Notes: generated by a model not told the origin, from the sequence alone. A stretch of DNA of 64,000 bases from Labia minor (GCA_963082975.1 OY720344.1:84184053-84248052), one strand, 5' to 3'. Positions 1 to 11,186 are shown, numbered from the stretch's first letter. Numbers and translations are program-made.

Positions 1-523
1 TGATTGAAATTTGATGAGAGATGATAATAATTTAATAAACATAAAGGGTGGGGCATTGTGGAGTCCTACTTGTCTGAGATGAATCATAAACAAATGTAGA
101 AATACAAAATACCCAAACCTGTATATATAATACAATTCAACACAGATATTTTGAATTTTAACAGTTTTTTTTATTAAAATTATATTTTAAAGAATAATTT
201 TAAATCAATTAATATTATATTCTTCAAAAACTATAAAATATATTCCTCTAAAATTTAAAAATGTAAAAAAAATCATAAATGATATCATGAATGATATTTT
301 TTGAGAAATCTAGAAATTTTTGTTTATAAATTTAGCATCTCAACTATTATGTTATTTAACATCATAAATCATGAGAGATAGACACACATAAAATATTAAA
401 TCGATAAAAAATGAACGTCAAAGCACGAGTTAGAGATAGTGTTATTGAACAAAGAAAGAAAGAAAAAAAAAACAAAAAAACAAAATGATTAGTGAATGCA
501 GAATTGTTTTTGGACCGGCTTAC
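1..523. other. AT-rich DNA, no gene seen
   Basis: No convincing coding frame, RNA gene or repeat. Short A and T runs only. Confidence 0.5.
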
Positions 524-788
524 CTGCAACAAGGCGCTCGAGAAAATGAATGAAATATAAAAGATACGTCAGTCAAAGAAAAGTTTATGAGTGGGAGAGA
601 GTGTGAGGCGGAAGCCACATTGTTAGATGCAAAATGCACAAGCTCAGAGGTGTCAGGCCACTGACATACTGACACAATGGCCTGACACCTCAGAGCCCGT
701 GTATTTCGTATTCGAGAAGCACAGTACTGGTTAAGTCTCTCCAGAGATAATTCATTCGTCAGCTGCCGGGGAATTCAATCCCACAAGG
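524..788 (-). other. possible non-coding exon
   Basis: A more GC-rich block with splice-like borders on the minus strand. A pyrimidine-rich TTTTCTTTTAG lies just before position 788, and CAG followed by GTAAGC lies at 524/523. All three forward frames of the bounded piece hit a stop early, so it would be an untranslated or long non-coding RNA exon if real. It also holds a strong hairpin at 643-695. Splice-like borders can arise by chance in T-rich DNA, so this is a weak call. Confidence 0.25.
643..695. repeat. short inverted repeat (hairpin)
   Basis: Two 18-nt arms (643-660 and 678-695) pair with a single mismatch, including 14 perfect pairs next to a 17-nt loop. The stem is much more GC-rich than its surroundings. 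Function unknown. Confidence 0.7.
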
Positions 789-3568
789 CTAAAAGAAAAT
801 TTGTTGATTAATTTGAACTAACTACACCCATGCGTAGTAAAAATCATACAATACATAAAAGAAGAGGTAAAATATATAAAATAAAAATTAAAAATTTAGA
901 TTGTATTGGTTTGCTTATTTATTATATTTTATTTAAATTAAATTCTATAATTGGTAAATAATCTCATTTATAATACAGATGAAAATTACCGCCATTTTTG
1001 GATGAAATTTATTTTGTAATTTTATTATTACCATTAATATTTTTTGATCGTTAAAATCCAAAAAGTCGTTTTACTTCATCAGCAAGATATATTTTAGTGA
1101 TGTCACTATAAAGTAATTTTCCATCTCTTTCAACTAATTAATAAAGATTTAGAAAGTAATCAATTGTTAGCTTAGTAGTTATTCGTATTTCAAACTCATT
1201 CTTTTCAGATATATTCTCTAAGAACCAATAGAAATAGACAATCTTAATTGTGGAAAATAAATGGAGGACCATTTCGGTGAAACTACAATCTTCTGAACTG
1301 AAAGGATGCCAATTCCAATCTTCACTTTCGATTCAATCCATTTCATTCAAAAGGAGGATTGGCCAGATATATATAATTTTGTTAAAAACATTGAATATAA
1401 TTTTTTATTTAGTTTTTATTTACGTTACGGAATCTAAAAAAATCTTAGGGAAGTTAGAAATGTGGTTTCATTCTTTCATCCGTTCTCCAATTTGACTAAG
1501 ATATTTCAACAATGTCATAATCTCGTGGGAAATTTGTCATAAGTGTTCTAGATATCACTCTAATACATCAGTATACTAGTGACGAATATTAAAGGATTCT
1601 TTACAACTTTAAGATATTTTCGCTTATCTGCATTTGAAAGAAAATTAGGAAAAGCATTGAAATAAAAAGATAATCAAAGTGATCACTTAATTGATTAAAA
1701 TTTATATTTTAATAATAATTAATTAATATATTTTTAATCCTGTATTTAATTTCTTAATACAAAAGATCTGAATAAATTGACAAATTATAACTTTTTTCAT
1801 CCAATCATCATTTTCTTATTAATAAGCCATAAAAAGGCATTTTAATTCAATATACGAATTATAATGGAAAGAAAGTTTTGTTCATTTCCTGGGTAAATGA
1901 ATTAAATAATTTCTCAAAAACAAGAAACAAAAAAGTTTTAATACCGTTTTCCTACTGATTTTAATTAAAATTTATTAAATGTTAAATATAATAATCTATT
2001 CAAAATACCAAGAATGTTTTTTATAATTTAATTTTTCTTCTATGATAAGAAAGTTAATGCATTTAAGGCTAACGTCTTAGAGAATAAAAAATATTAAGTC
2101 AAACGACAATCATAATTGCAATGAATGACATGGCTTTCTTTGTTTATCACAATAACAGGAAAATAATAATTATATATATATATTATTAAATTATTTTTAT
2201 AGATTTTCTTAAAAATAAAGAGTACTTTTATATACAAAAAAAACATGTAGGTAAATATTAAAAAAATAAAAAATTATTGAATATTTTTAAGATTCAAATT
2301 AAATGGAGAGGTGTTAGCGGTAATGTTAGTTGCCTATCGCCCCAGGCGTTAAATGGAAATGAATTAGAAATCCAAAATAAATTTTTCACATGAAATGACA
2401 TTTCCCACTTCCTCTTCTATGTCGACCTTAACCCGCACTTTCAGTCTTTATTGTCAATTAGTATATCATATTGTATATATGTTTCATGGATTAAAGAAGT
2501 ATGATGTTCTATTTAAAGATCTATAATATTTTTAATTGAAATAATTACTACTAGATTACTTACCACTTATTACTAGAACGACAGGTTTTTTAAATATATT
2601 CATGCCAATTTAATCGTTGAAAAATATAAACGTTTGGTATAAAATACTATAAGAACTATAGTGCAACTTTTATATATCAATATTAATTATGCTTAATAAT
2701 ATATGTATTTTTTTCATTAAGTTTTATAAATATATCCTAAAATTAATTAAAAAAAACATTAATTAATAATCATTGATTCTAGGTAAATACATATAGGTAG
2801 AATACACTAAATATAATATTTAGATTTTTTTTAGCACATATTTTCAGATTGTTTTTAAATTTTATTTAATTTCAGTGTATTAAATTTATAAATTAAATTT
2901 TATTTTCAAAAACACACACATATTTTATAAAGTACAAAGGCAATTTTTGAAAATTTTATTTTGATTTTACCAAAATTTTCATCAACATGTATTATATAAT
3001 TTTAAATGATTAAAGAATGAGTTTTATTATTCATTCAAGGAGAATCAATTATACATGTGCAATTGGATGTAAATTGTCCAGCTTCCTAACCATTAAATGG
3101 CATAATATATTAGTATTAGTATGAGAAATTCGTGGATGCATAAATAGACATCAAAGGTTTAAGTTAAAGGATTGGTTGAAGGGAATGAGTTAGAGTTGAA
3201 ACATTTGGGAGCAAAGGAAAGGAACACTATTAGACGTTCACAGAGAATAATTTTTATTAAATTATATTTATAATATTTAATTAATTACGACGGTCTCTTG
3301 TCAGCCAACATTAGGGATCTTTAATTTGAAGAAAGAAATATTGAAAATAAAATATAACATTATTATTATTATTATATTAATTTAAATTCTATTTAATTTT
3401 AATTTCAATTTAATTATCAAAAAAAAGATAATTACATATTTTGGTATGAATGAGTAAGACACTCCAGATTTTTTACGTAGTAAAGTAAGTAAAATTCCCT
3501 TTCAAATTATAAGCTAAAAAAAACGTTGAGGTAGGTTTAAAACATAAAAAAGACATTTTCGTTTAGAG
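789..3568. other. AT-rich DNA, no gene seen
   Basis: Long AT-rich stretch. An 81-codon frame at 1250-1495 has no recognisable motif and biased low-complexity composition, so it is not called. No RNA gene or element end was recognised. Confidence 0.45.
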
Positions 3569-4436
3569 AAAGGGTCTTTCAAATTAATTAATCCTTAAAT
3601 AAAATTTACAATTTGCATTGATTTCAAAAAATTTTTTATTGGTCATTAAAGTATAGCATATGACATTTAAACACAAAAATTAATATCCGTCATCTGTCCA
3701 CCTCGTGCAGGTCCACAAATGCGCAATCTTTTGTCAAAATTGTCAATGGCATAAATGCAGTTCCAATTCACCAATAATGTGAATAACTTTGTCCTTCAGC
3801 TCAGAAATCGATTGTGGATCATTCTTATAGACCTGGCTTTTCACGTAACCCCAGAGAAAGTAGTCCAATGATCTTGGTGGCCTATTGACATCACCATTTC
3901 TGGAGATTACACGTCCAGGAAATTTTTCTTGTAACAACTCGATGGTTTTATGAGGAGTGTGACAGGTTGAACCATCTTGCTGAAACTACATGTCTTCCAG
4001 GTTACTATTGTTCAATTTAGGCTACAAAAAGTTAGTTATCATTTCACGATATCGGAGGCAATTCACGATAACAGCTTTACTAGCATCATTTTTGAAAAAG
4101 TATGGGCCAATGACACCTCCTGACCACAACTCACACCAAACAGTACCCGTTTAGGAAGTAATGGTTTCTGATGAATCAGTCGTGGATTCCTCACCCCAAA
4201 TACGGGAATTTTGTTTATTAACATAGCCACCAATTTCAAAATGTTCTTCATCCGAAAAAATGATTTTTTGAGAAAAGCCATTCGTTTAAATGTCCACTAT
4301 AAATAAACTTTACACTATACACTTTAAATGTCATACACCATACTTTAATGACCAATAAAATTTTTTTTGAAATCAATGCAAATTGTGTATTTTATTTAAG
4401 GATTAAAAAAAAACCGTCCAATTTGTAAGACCCTTT
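3569..4436 (-). mobile_element. degraded Tc1/mariner-superfamily transposon
   Basis: About 870 bp bounded by long terminal inverted repeats. The left arm is about 3569-3672 and the right arm about 4309-4436, each starting AAAGGGTCTT when read inward. They share the run AATTTGCATTGATTTC and the run TTGGTCATTAAAGTAT. Between them lies a broken transposase on the minus strand. The N-terminal DNA-binding part is missing, so the copy is internally deleted. The TA target duplication is not clear at either end. Confidence 0.8.
3690..4285 (-). pseudogene. Tc1/mariner-like transposase remnant
   Basis: Reading the minus strand from about 4285 gives IIFSDEEHFEIGGYVNKQNS, then VWCELWSGGVIGPYFF, FQQDGSTCHT, FPGRVISRNGDV and LDYFLWGYVKSQVY. 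These are the DDE-core landmarks of the IS630-Tc1-mariner superfamily: an SDE block, a QQDG block around the second acidic residue, and a final LDYFLWG block. The reading needs several stops and at least one frameshift to be ignored. A few residues usually present between PPRS and LDYF are deleted. It is a dead copy and no product is expected. Confidence 0.8.
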
Positions 4437-5895
4437 ATATTATATTTCTAGTATCAATCATAAATTTATAATAAAATAAATTTATTAAATTTTCTTCAAA
4501 AACTTGTGTTTAGTAGAATTACAACATAAAACTCATTTTTTAAAATCATTTCAGAATAATATTTACTTGTAATTATGTTGATTAGTTTCCCATAACAACC
4601 ACTTTACTCTGTTATCCTAAGTAACTTTCATCTATAATTCTGGATTTATCCTTTCCGAATTCCCACTCAAGTATCTGTCCACCCTGTTCTTCGGTTACCC
4701 ACAGTTCCTCCATAATTTTATTATCTTCTTTAAACAATTAATTAAAACAGAAATTTCGAGGACGAACAGATTATACCACCACAGAACAAATGAAATGTTG
4801 AAATTATTTAAAGGCGATTAATTAAATGAAAATATTAAGTCTAAAATTGCTTTAATATAATAATTATTCTATTGAATTCAAATTAAATGAAAAATTATTC
4901 AAGGAATTTAATTAAAAGTAATTGTAACTTTTAATTATATTAAATAATCTTTAATTTCTGGTATATTGTGGTATTTATTTCTTATTTAAAATTATTTGGA
5001 CAACAGTAAAGGGAAAATTTTCATTCGTTGCTGGGGTTGATTTTCTTTCCCGCAATCGAATATAATTGGAATAACCGAAAAAGGACGGCTGTGTGGTGTT
5101 ACCAGGTCTGGCTGAATAGCCACTGGTAATTAAGCCCTTTCAATTCCCTACGAGGCGGTTTAATTGAGTTTGCATGTGATCATTCAGAGCTTGCAGTTCC
5201 AGCGAAAGAGCTGAACACAGAGCTCACACAAATAAAATAGTCAAGTTAAAAATGAGCATAGAGCCTCTAGGCTCAATGTTATTATTACTTTGACACCACA
5301 AAATAGAATACATTTCCCACTCTCCCCCCCCCCCTCCCCCAAACACACCCTTCACACAGTCTTCTCGCTTCACGCTTCTTGCATCCCTTCCACCAATCAA
5401 TAGAAAAATAAAAAGAAAACAATATCAAAATATAATGTAAAGTAAAAAGAATATTAAATAAAAAAAAAATGAAAAATCAAAGAGAACGGATTGTACAAAG
5501 AGAATTTAAATTTTTTGTTTGTTTGTATCGGATCAAAATAATTCAAAGTTAAAACTAATGGATTGCTACATACTAACTTGGTCTCCCACCTCCCACTGTT
5601 TATCATTTCAAATCATATTTATTTCAATTGACTTGGAATACGAAATTAGTAAATTGCAAAGCATTTCACTGATATTTCAAATAATATTTTGTTGACTAAT
5701 TTGAATCATTAAAAAGTTATTTTTATTTATCAATTTCAATGAGTATATATTCAAATATAGAAAATATTCATAAAGAAATCAGTCATTTGGTATAATATCA
5801 TTTACTATATTTTCTCATTTCAAACATATATCAATGATTAAACAAATCAATCGAGTTAAATTTATTATTTTCAATTGAGGTATATAATTAAATAA
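4437..5895. other. AT-rich DNA with a poly-C tract
   Basis: No gene recognised. Positions 5324-5340 hold 11 C, one T and 5 C in a row, unusual in this AT-rich setting. The segment 5030-5240 is less AT-rich but has stops in all frames and no recognised motif. Confidence 0.45.
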
Positions 5896-6791
5896 TGTAA
5901 CGGACAAAGTATTTATATTCTTAGTTATTTTTTTTTATTATACATTTTATTTTGTTTATCTATTTTTTAGTTAATTTTGTTTTTCTATTCCCTTTTTTTA
6001 TTAACAAAGTTATTTGGTCGCATTATTCTTAAAATGTAATATATATATATAGAGATATATTTCGACTAAGGGGAGTAACCATCCCTCCAAGTTGTTATAT
6101 TTTTGACAGTTGAGAATGGACAGTGGAAGGAGTGATATCATCCTGATATGACCTGTATTTATCACGTCCCGTGATATAATTATTTTGTATATAATCATTT
6201 TTATTATCACACCCTGTGATACAGTTTAACTAGTGATATCATCCCGATATGACCTGGTATTTATCACGTCCCGTGATATAATTATTTTGTACATAATCAT
6301 TTTTATCACACCCTGTGATACAGTCGAACAAGTGATATCATCCTGATATAACCTATACTTATCACGTCCCGTGATATAATTATTTGTGTATAATCCTTAT
6401 CATCACCCCCTGTGATAATTATTTCCGCTAATTCCAGTGATATTAGTGAATTACATTTTCTTATTTTTCTATTTAAAATTTGTATATTTAATTTGTTAAT
6501 TTTTATCTATTTAATTAAAGTAAATTAATGTGAACATTATTATTGTGTTTTCCCTTTTCCCTTAATTTTTCAACACTATTTTATACTTTGGGATATCCAA
6601 AGTTGGCGCCCATCAATAACTTAACATAATTAACAATTCACGGTCATCGTGGGTCATTACAAGTGCCCCATACTTAGATCCCCTTATAAATTGGCACCCA
6701 ACGTAAGAGGATCGTCTACAAAGTGACCCCAACTTGAAACGGTCCTCCTTACAAAGTGGCAGCCCAACGTTTGGCTCGATTAGTCCTTACA
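5896..6791 (+). repeat. 5' long terminal repeat
   Basis: 896 bp, beginning TGTAACGG and ending CTTACA. Compared by eye with the 3' copy it is identical except for one extra TA in the short TA run near 6040-6055. It contains three tandem palindrome-bearing units (6131-6421) and, at its 3' end, several degenerate units resembling the primer-binding site. Confidence 0.93.
6131..6421. repeat. three tandem palindrome-rich units in the LTR
   Basis: Units begin at about 6131, 6232 and 6331, each roughly 90-100 bp. Each starts AGTGATATCATC and holds a 17-nt hairpin TATCACGTCCCGTGATA, with 7-bp arms and a 3-nt loop. A second hairpin, TATCACACCCTGTGATA, follows in units 1 and 2 and is altered in unit 3. 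The array is repeated in the 3' LTR (about 9593-9883). The position suits enhancer or protein-binding sites, but that is inference. Confidence 0.9.
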
Positions 6792-6793
6792 AA

Positions 6794-6811
6794 GTGGCAG
6801 CCCAACGTGAA
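6794..6811 (+). promoter_or_regulatory. putative primer-binding site
   Basis: TGGCAGCCCAACGTGAAG begins 2 nt after the 5' LTR, where a tRNA primer site is expected. The TGGC...CCAACGT form is typical of retroelement primer sites. The tRNA was not identified. A very similar copy lies just inside the LTR end (about 6757-6771). Confidence 0.6.
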
Positions 6812-7419
6812 GCCCGATTAGTACACCACGGCTCCTGAGAAAAGTACATTATTCATCTTTGGTGAGCAGTATCATCACTTTTTCATCTCAACGGACTTAT
6901 AGTACAATTTAATATTTAATTAATAAAATAGAAATTTAAAACTTTTACTTTTATACTTTAAATTTAAATAAATCATATCTCCTTGTCTAATATAATAATA
7001 TATTTAATACTTGTTAATTATTTTTTTTATTTTTAATTTTCACATTTATCTAACAAATAGAATATTTATCTATTTAATTCTAATTCAATAAAAATAGTTT
7101 GAATATATTAATATTATTATTAGTTATAATTAATTAATTTATATGTTTAATTTGTAAATTTTTTTTTTTTTTTTGATTTTTAAATTTTATTCTACTACAT
7201 TATATTTAAATTAATGAATTAATAAAATTGATAAAATATCACTATATTTTCAAATATTTAAATACTTTTACATATTTTTAAATTATATTTCAATTATCTT
7301 ATTTTATAATTAAACATTGTATAAATCAATTGTACGCGACTAAATAACTTTTAATTTTGATTAATTAATTAATTTTTTTTTCTCTTTGGTTAACATTAAA
7401 TTTAATTATCCTATTAAAA
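6812..7419 (+). other. untranslated leader of the LTR element
   Basis: Extremely AT-rich DNA between the primer-binding site and the gag start, with long T and A runs. No coding frame seen. Confidence 0.6.
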
Positions 7420-9315
7420 ATGTCATTTTTCGGCAAAGGGAAAAAGGAGGATCTTATCCTTTTAGCACAGGAATTAGGAATAGTTATGAATTTAGATTCT
7501 CGTAGGATCGATATAAAAAATGACATCACGTCATTGCCTGATTATGATGAAGACCTTACACGGGAATTACTTATGACCATCATAGAGGATAGGAAGGAAA
7601 AAGAAGAAAAAGAAAAAGAAGAAAGAGATAGAGACCGAGAAGAAAGAGAAAAGGAGAAGGAAAGACAATTTGAACTAGAGAAACTCCGAATTCAAACCGT
7701 AGTGAACCAGGTAGAATCACCAACCCCACTTCAACCGAAAGTAGATATATTGAAATTCTTACCTCTATTTAAAATTAACGATGACGATATTAATACGTAT
7801 CTGCGTCTTTTCGAAAGACAAATGAATTTTCTTGGCATATCTGAGGATGCATGGGTCACTTATCTTATTTCGGTCTTACCCACAGATATTACCACTCTAA
7901 TAATTAGAGAACCAAATGAAGTCGCCCAAGACTATCAACATATTAAGAAGCTCCTACTTCACCGATTTAAATTAACTACGGATAAAATAAGAAAACTTTT
8001 CTCCACCTCCAAGAAGACATCGGAAAACACCTGGAAAGATTTTTACTTCAATCTACGCGGTTATCTAGAAGCCTGGCTATCCGATCTAAAAATTGAAAAT
8101 TTTGGTCAACTTAAAAATTTGATCCTAGCTGATCAAATGAAGAGAAAGTGTTCATCCGAATGCAAAGATCACTTCCTCGACTCTTGGGAAACATTGGTAG
8201 ATCCCCTCGATCTCGCAGAAAAATTCGACTCCTATGATAACTTAAGGGCCCCATTTTCAAAAACAATTACTTCAAATAAATCTATCGAACCCCCTAAATC
8301 GAAATATTATGATCGGAAACCCATTAGAAACTCACAACCTCGTGAAAAACAAAAAGAAGAGACTGACTCTTCAATAATTCGTTGCTACGGCTGCGGAACT
8401 CCAGGAGTCACCAAACCTAGGTGTCTAACTTGCAATCCGAAGCAGGAAATTACCAACGCACAAGCCTTACAGTGTGACGTTACTACAGATAGAGATACTA
8501 AACTCGCTCTAATAGAAGCCTCCATCTATGAAGCTTCTGGTTCTATTTGTGTTGACAGCGGAGCCACTCGCTCTATTGGCGGTCAGCGTCTTCTCAGCTA
8601 TTTAAGACAACGAGGAGAACATTTTAAAGTCGAAAAACTTTCCTTAACTCTAGCTGATGGGAAAAAGCGTATACATTCCGTGTTATTAGCTACAGTTCCT
8701 GTAAAAATCAAAAATAAAATAATACATATAGAAATGATATTCCTACCCAATGTTAGTGGAAATAGATCACTATTAGGTCTTGATTTTCTCAGAAAAGCAG
8801 GTTTAGTATTAGATATGCGAAACAATCGCTGGTATTTTCATAATTATCCTAAGAGAAAATACAAATTTATTCAAGAAAATCTCTGCACCACTGATGAAAA
8901 TAATACTGTTGTTGAAAACACTATTCAGCTAACTGCGGAACAGAACATAAAACTTGCCCATTTATTAAAAGAACATGAAACTGTCTTTCAACCAGGGGGA
9001 GAGCCAACTCCTTACGCTGGACATCATATAAACACAGGCGGTTGTTTGAATGCGCTGCAAAGGGCCGTCGATTCCATGGACGGTACCAAAGTCAGCAAAG
9101 AAGATCCTGCTGTCCGATATAGACAGCTGGTGGGGTCTCCGAGAACCCATCGGGGCCCACCAGGAGTTATGGAGCCACCACAAACTCAAAAACATTTATT
9201 TACTCAAGGACTTGTTCCCCCTCATACATCAGCATTGCGTCTAAGCCACGACACGCGTTCTACTCCAGTAGTTCCTCTACGTAAGCGAGGAAGGCCAAAA
9301 ATTGTCCGTTCCTAG
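7420..9315 (+). CDS. Gag-protease polyprotein with deleted pol (631 aa)
   Basis: One uninterrupted frame starting at an ATG in an AAAAATG context. Residues 55-92 are a highly charged Lys/Glu coiled-coil-like stretch. Residues about 110-275 are a retrotransposon Gag-like helical domain, with W205 and a GYLEAWL block. C322, C325 and C335 form a zinc-knuckle-like motif in which the usual His is Val330; another Cys is at 338. Residues 378-382 (VDSGA) and 451-457 (LLGLDFL) are the active-site and second motifs of a retroviral-type aspartic protease. Residues 503-541 match the linker just before reverse transcriptase (EHETVF, HHINTG). The frame then shifts abruptly to unrecognised sequence and ends in a basic RKRGRP tail like pol C-termini. 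The RT-RNaseH-integrase block, usually some 2.5-3 kb, is absent. The open frame and near-identical LTRs suggest recent activity of a non-autonomous element. Confidence 0.9.
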   Translation: MSFFGKGKKEDLILLAQELGIVMNLDSRRIDIKNDITSLPDYDEDLTRELLMTIIEDRKEKEEKEKEERDRDREEREKEKERQFELEKLRIQTVVNQVESPTPLQPKVDILKFLPLFKINDDDINTYLRLFERQMNFLGISEDAWVTYLISVLPTDITTLIIREPNEVAQDYQHIKKLLLHRFKLTTDKIRKLFSTSKKTSENTWKDFYFNLRGYLEAWLSDLKIENFGQLKNLILADQMKRKCSSECKDHFLDSWETLVDPLDLAEKFDSYDNLRAPFSKTITSNKSIEPPKSKYYDRKPIRNSQPREKQKEETDSSIIRCYGCGTPGVTKPRCLTCNPKQEITNAQALQCDVTTDRDTKLALIEASIYEASGSICVDSGATRSIGGQRLLSYLRQRGEHFKVEKLSLTLADGKKRIHSVLLATVPVKIKNKIIHIEMIFLPNVSGNRSLLGLDFLRKAGLVLDMRNNRWYFHNYPKRKYKFIQENLCTTDENNTVVENTIQLTAEQNIKLAHLLKEHETVFQPGGEPTPYAGHHINTGGCLNALQRAVDSMDGTKVSKEDPAVRYRQLVGSPRTHRGPPGVMEPPQTQKHLFTQGLVPPHTSALRLSHDTRSTPVVPLRKRGRPKIVRS

Positions 9316-9345
9316 GGCTGATCCCTCAATCAAAAGACCTCGGAA

Positions 9346-9359
9346 TCAGAGGGGGAGGA
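9346..9359 (+). promoter_or_regulatory. polypurine tract
   Basis: A purine-rich run containing AGAGGGGGAGGA lies immediately before the 3' LTR, where plus-strand priming is expected. Confidence 0.75.
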
Positions 9360-10253
9360 TGTAACGGACAAAGTATTTATATTCTTAGTTATTTTTTTTT
9401 ATTATACATTTTATTTTGTTTATCTATTTTTTAGTTAATTTTGTTTTTCTATTCCCTTTTTTTATTAACAAAGTTATTTGGTCGCATTATTCTTAAAATG
9501 TAATATATATATAGAGATATATTTCGACTAAGGGGAGTAACCATCCCTCCAAGTTGTTATATTTTTGACAGTTGAGAATGGACAGTGGAAGGAGTGATAT
9601 CATCCTGATATGACCTGTATTTATCACGTCCCGTGATATAATTATTTTGTATATAATCATTTTTATTATCACACCCTGTGATACAGTTTAACTAGTGATA
9701 TCATCCCGATATGACCTGGTATTTATCACGTCCCGTGATATAATTATTTTGTACATAATCATTTTTATCACACCCTGTGATACAGTCGAACAAGTGATAT
9801 CATCCTGATATAACCTATACTTATCACGTCCCGTGATATAATTATTTGTGTATAATCCTTATCATCACCCCCTGTGATAATTATTTCCGCTAATTCCAGT
9901 GATATTAGTGAATTACATTTTCTTATTTTTCTATTTAAAATTTGTATATTTAATTTGTTAATTTTTATCTATTTAATTAAAGTAAATTAATGTGAACATT
10001 ATTATTGTGTTTTCCCTTTTCCCTTAATTTTTCAACACTATTTTATACTTTGGGATATCCAAAGTTGGCGCCCATCAATAACTTAACATAATTAACAATT
10101 CACGGTCATCGTGGGTCATTACAAGTGCCCCATACTTAGATCCCCTTATAAATTGGCACCCAACGTAAGAGGATCGTCTACAAAGTGACCCCAACTTGAA
10201 ACGGTCCTCCTTACAAAGTGGCAGCCCAACGTTTGGCTCGATTAGTCCTTACA
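9360..10253 (+). repeat. 3' long terminal repeat
   Basis: 894 bp. Same start and end as the 5' copy, and identical by eye except for one fewer TA unit. It contains the palindrome array at about 9593-9883. Confidence 0.93.
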
Positions 10254-10554
10254 ATAATAAATTATATTTTAATTTAAATATGCACAAATGATATTGATTT
10301 AAATATCTCAATGAATTTCAAATGATAAAGGAAGTGAGTTACGAGATTTGAAGATGAGAATTCAAAACTTGCCAGATTCGAGAAATTAAATAATATTTGA
10401 TAAATAACAGTAAGAGCATAAATCGATAATAAAATAAAAAAAATGTTAACAAAATTGAAAATTATTAATGAGCACATATGATAGAGTGGTAGACTGTAAT
10501 GAAATAAAAATTAAATTCATTTACTACTTTCATCAAATTCATTCATTAAAATAA
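10254..10554. other. AT-rich DNA, no gene seen
   Basis: No recognisable feature. Confidence 0.4.
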
Positions 10555-11186
10555 GTTGACCTGTGGCCAGGTCCGAACCGACCGACGGTTTGAAATAAAT
10601 TAATTTCCAGCTACAGAAACAATTTCAAATAATTTTCATATATCTATTAATGTAATAAAAAACAGATAGGCATACATAAATAATAAATATAAACATTTTT
10701 AATTTTATTTTATTTATAATATATATGCAAGACCAGGCTGTGACGTCATGAATGGCTGGATGACGTCATATAATTTTAAATCAAGAAAAAACTAATAAAT
10801 ATGATTTTTCTCAAGGATAAAACCAATACAAAGTGCATGATTCGTGGTGATATATAAAAAAATCTCCTTTGGTGTGAAAATAACCCTTTCCTTCCTATCG
10901 TCGATCGCTAATACTACCACTTCCGGTTTCCGGAATTGCACCAAAAGTTGATCAATTCATCCCACTGATGCATTAAGTAAATATACCAAATTTCATCAAA
11001 ATCGGTTGAGCCGTTCAGGCTGTACACATCTATACGGACGGACAGACGGACAGACGGACGGACAGACATCATGCTAAAAATACTTTTTTCTGTTTAGAAA
11101 ATGCATGATTCGTGGAGATATGTAAAAATCTCCACATGTGAAATTTGGTGTGAAAACAATACCTCCCTTACTATCGTCGGTCGGTA
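10555..11186 (-). mobile_element. Helentron-like element, family A copy 1
   Basis: In element orientation (minus) it starts ACCGACCGACGATAG and ends with the partner CGTCGGTCGGT, followed by the hairpin GACCTG-GCCA-CAGGTC. The centre has GGAC/AGAC tetranucleotide repeats and the phrase AATTTCATCAAAATCGGTTG. Two perfect TGACGTCA sites lie at 10741 and 10761. It is nearly identical to the copy at 54911. No coding capacity. The inverted motif plus terminal hairpin is the plan of Helentron-associated elements. Confidence 0.75.

Larger units (their letters stand above)
5896..10253 (+). mobile_element. LTR retrotransposon lacking RT, RNase H and integrase
   Basis: A 4.36-kb element with two direct LTRs (5896-6791 and 9360-10253) that begin TGTAACGG and end CTTACA. 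A primer-binding-like site follows the first LTR and a polypurine tract precedes the second. The only large frame (7420-9315) codes for gag and protease, then jumps to a basic tail like the end of a pol polyprotein. ATAA flanks both ends, a possible 4-bp target duplication; if the LTR is taken one base shorter the match is AATAA. The LTRs appear to differ only by one TA unit, so the insertion is recent. Because the pol core is missing, it must have been copied using enzymes from a related complete element. Confidence 0.93.

Noticed and set aside
3743-3937. Stand-alone small protein gene
   Set aside because: It is the C-terminal piece of the broken mariner-type transposase between inverted repeats.
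8598-9195. Minus frames inside the gag-protease region
   Set aside because: Shadows of the plus-strand polyprotein.
10555-11186. Family A as an ordinary TIR (cut-and-paste) MITE
   Set aside because: The inverted motif is terminal on one side but lies inside a hairpin on the other, and no constant-length target duplication is visible.
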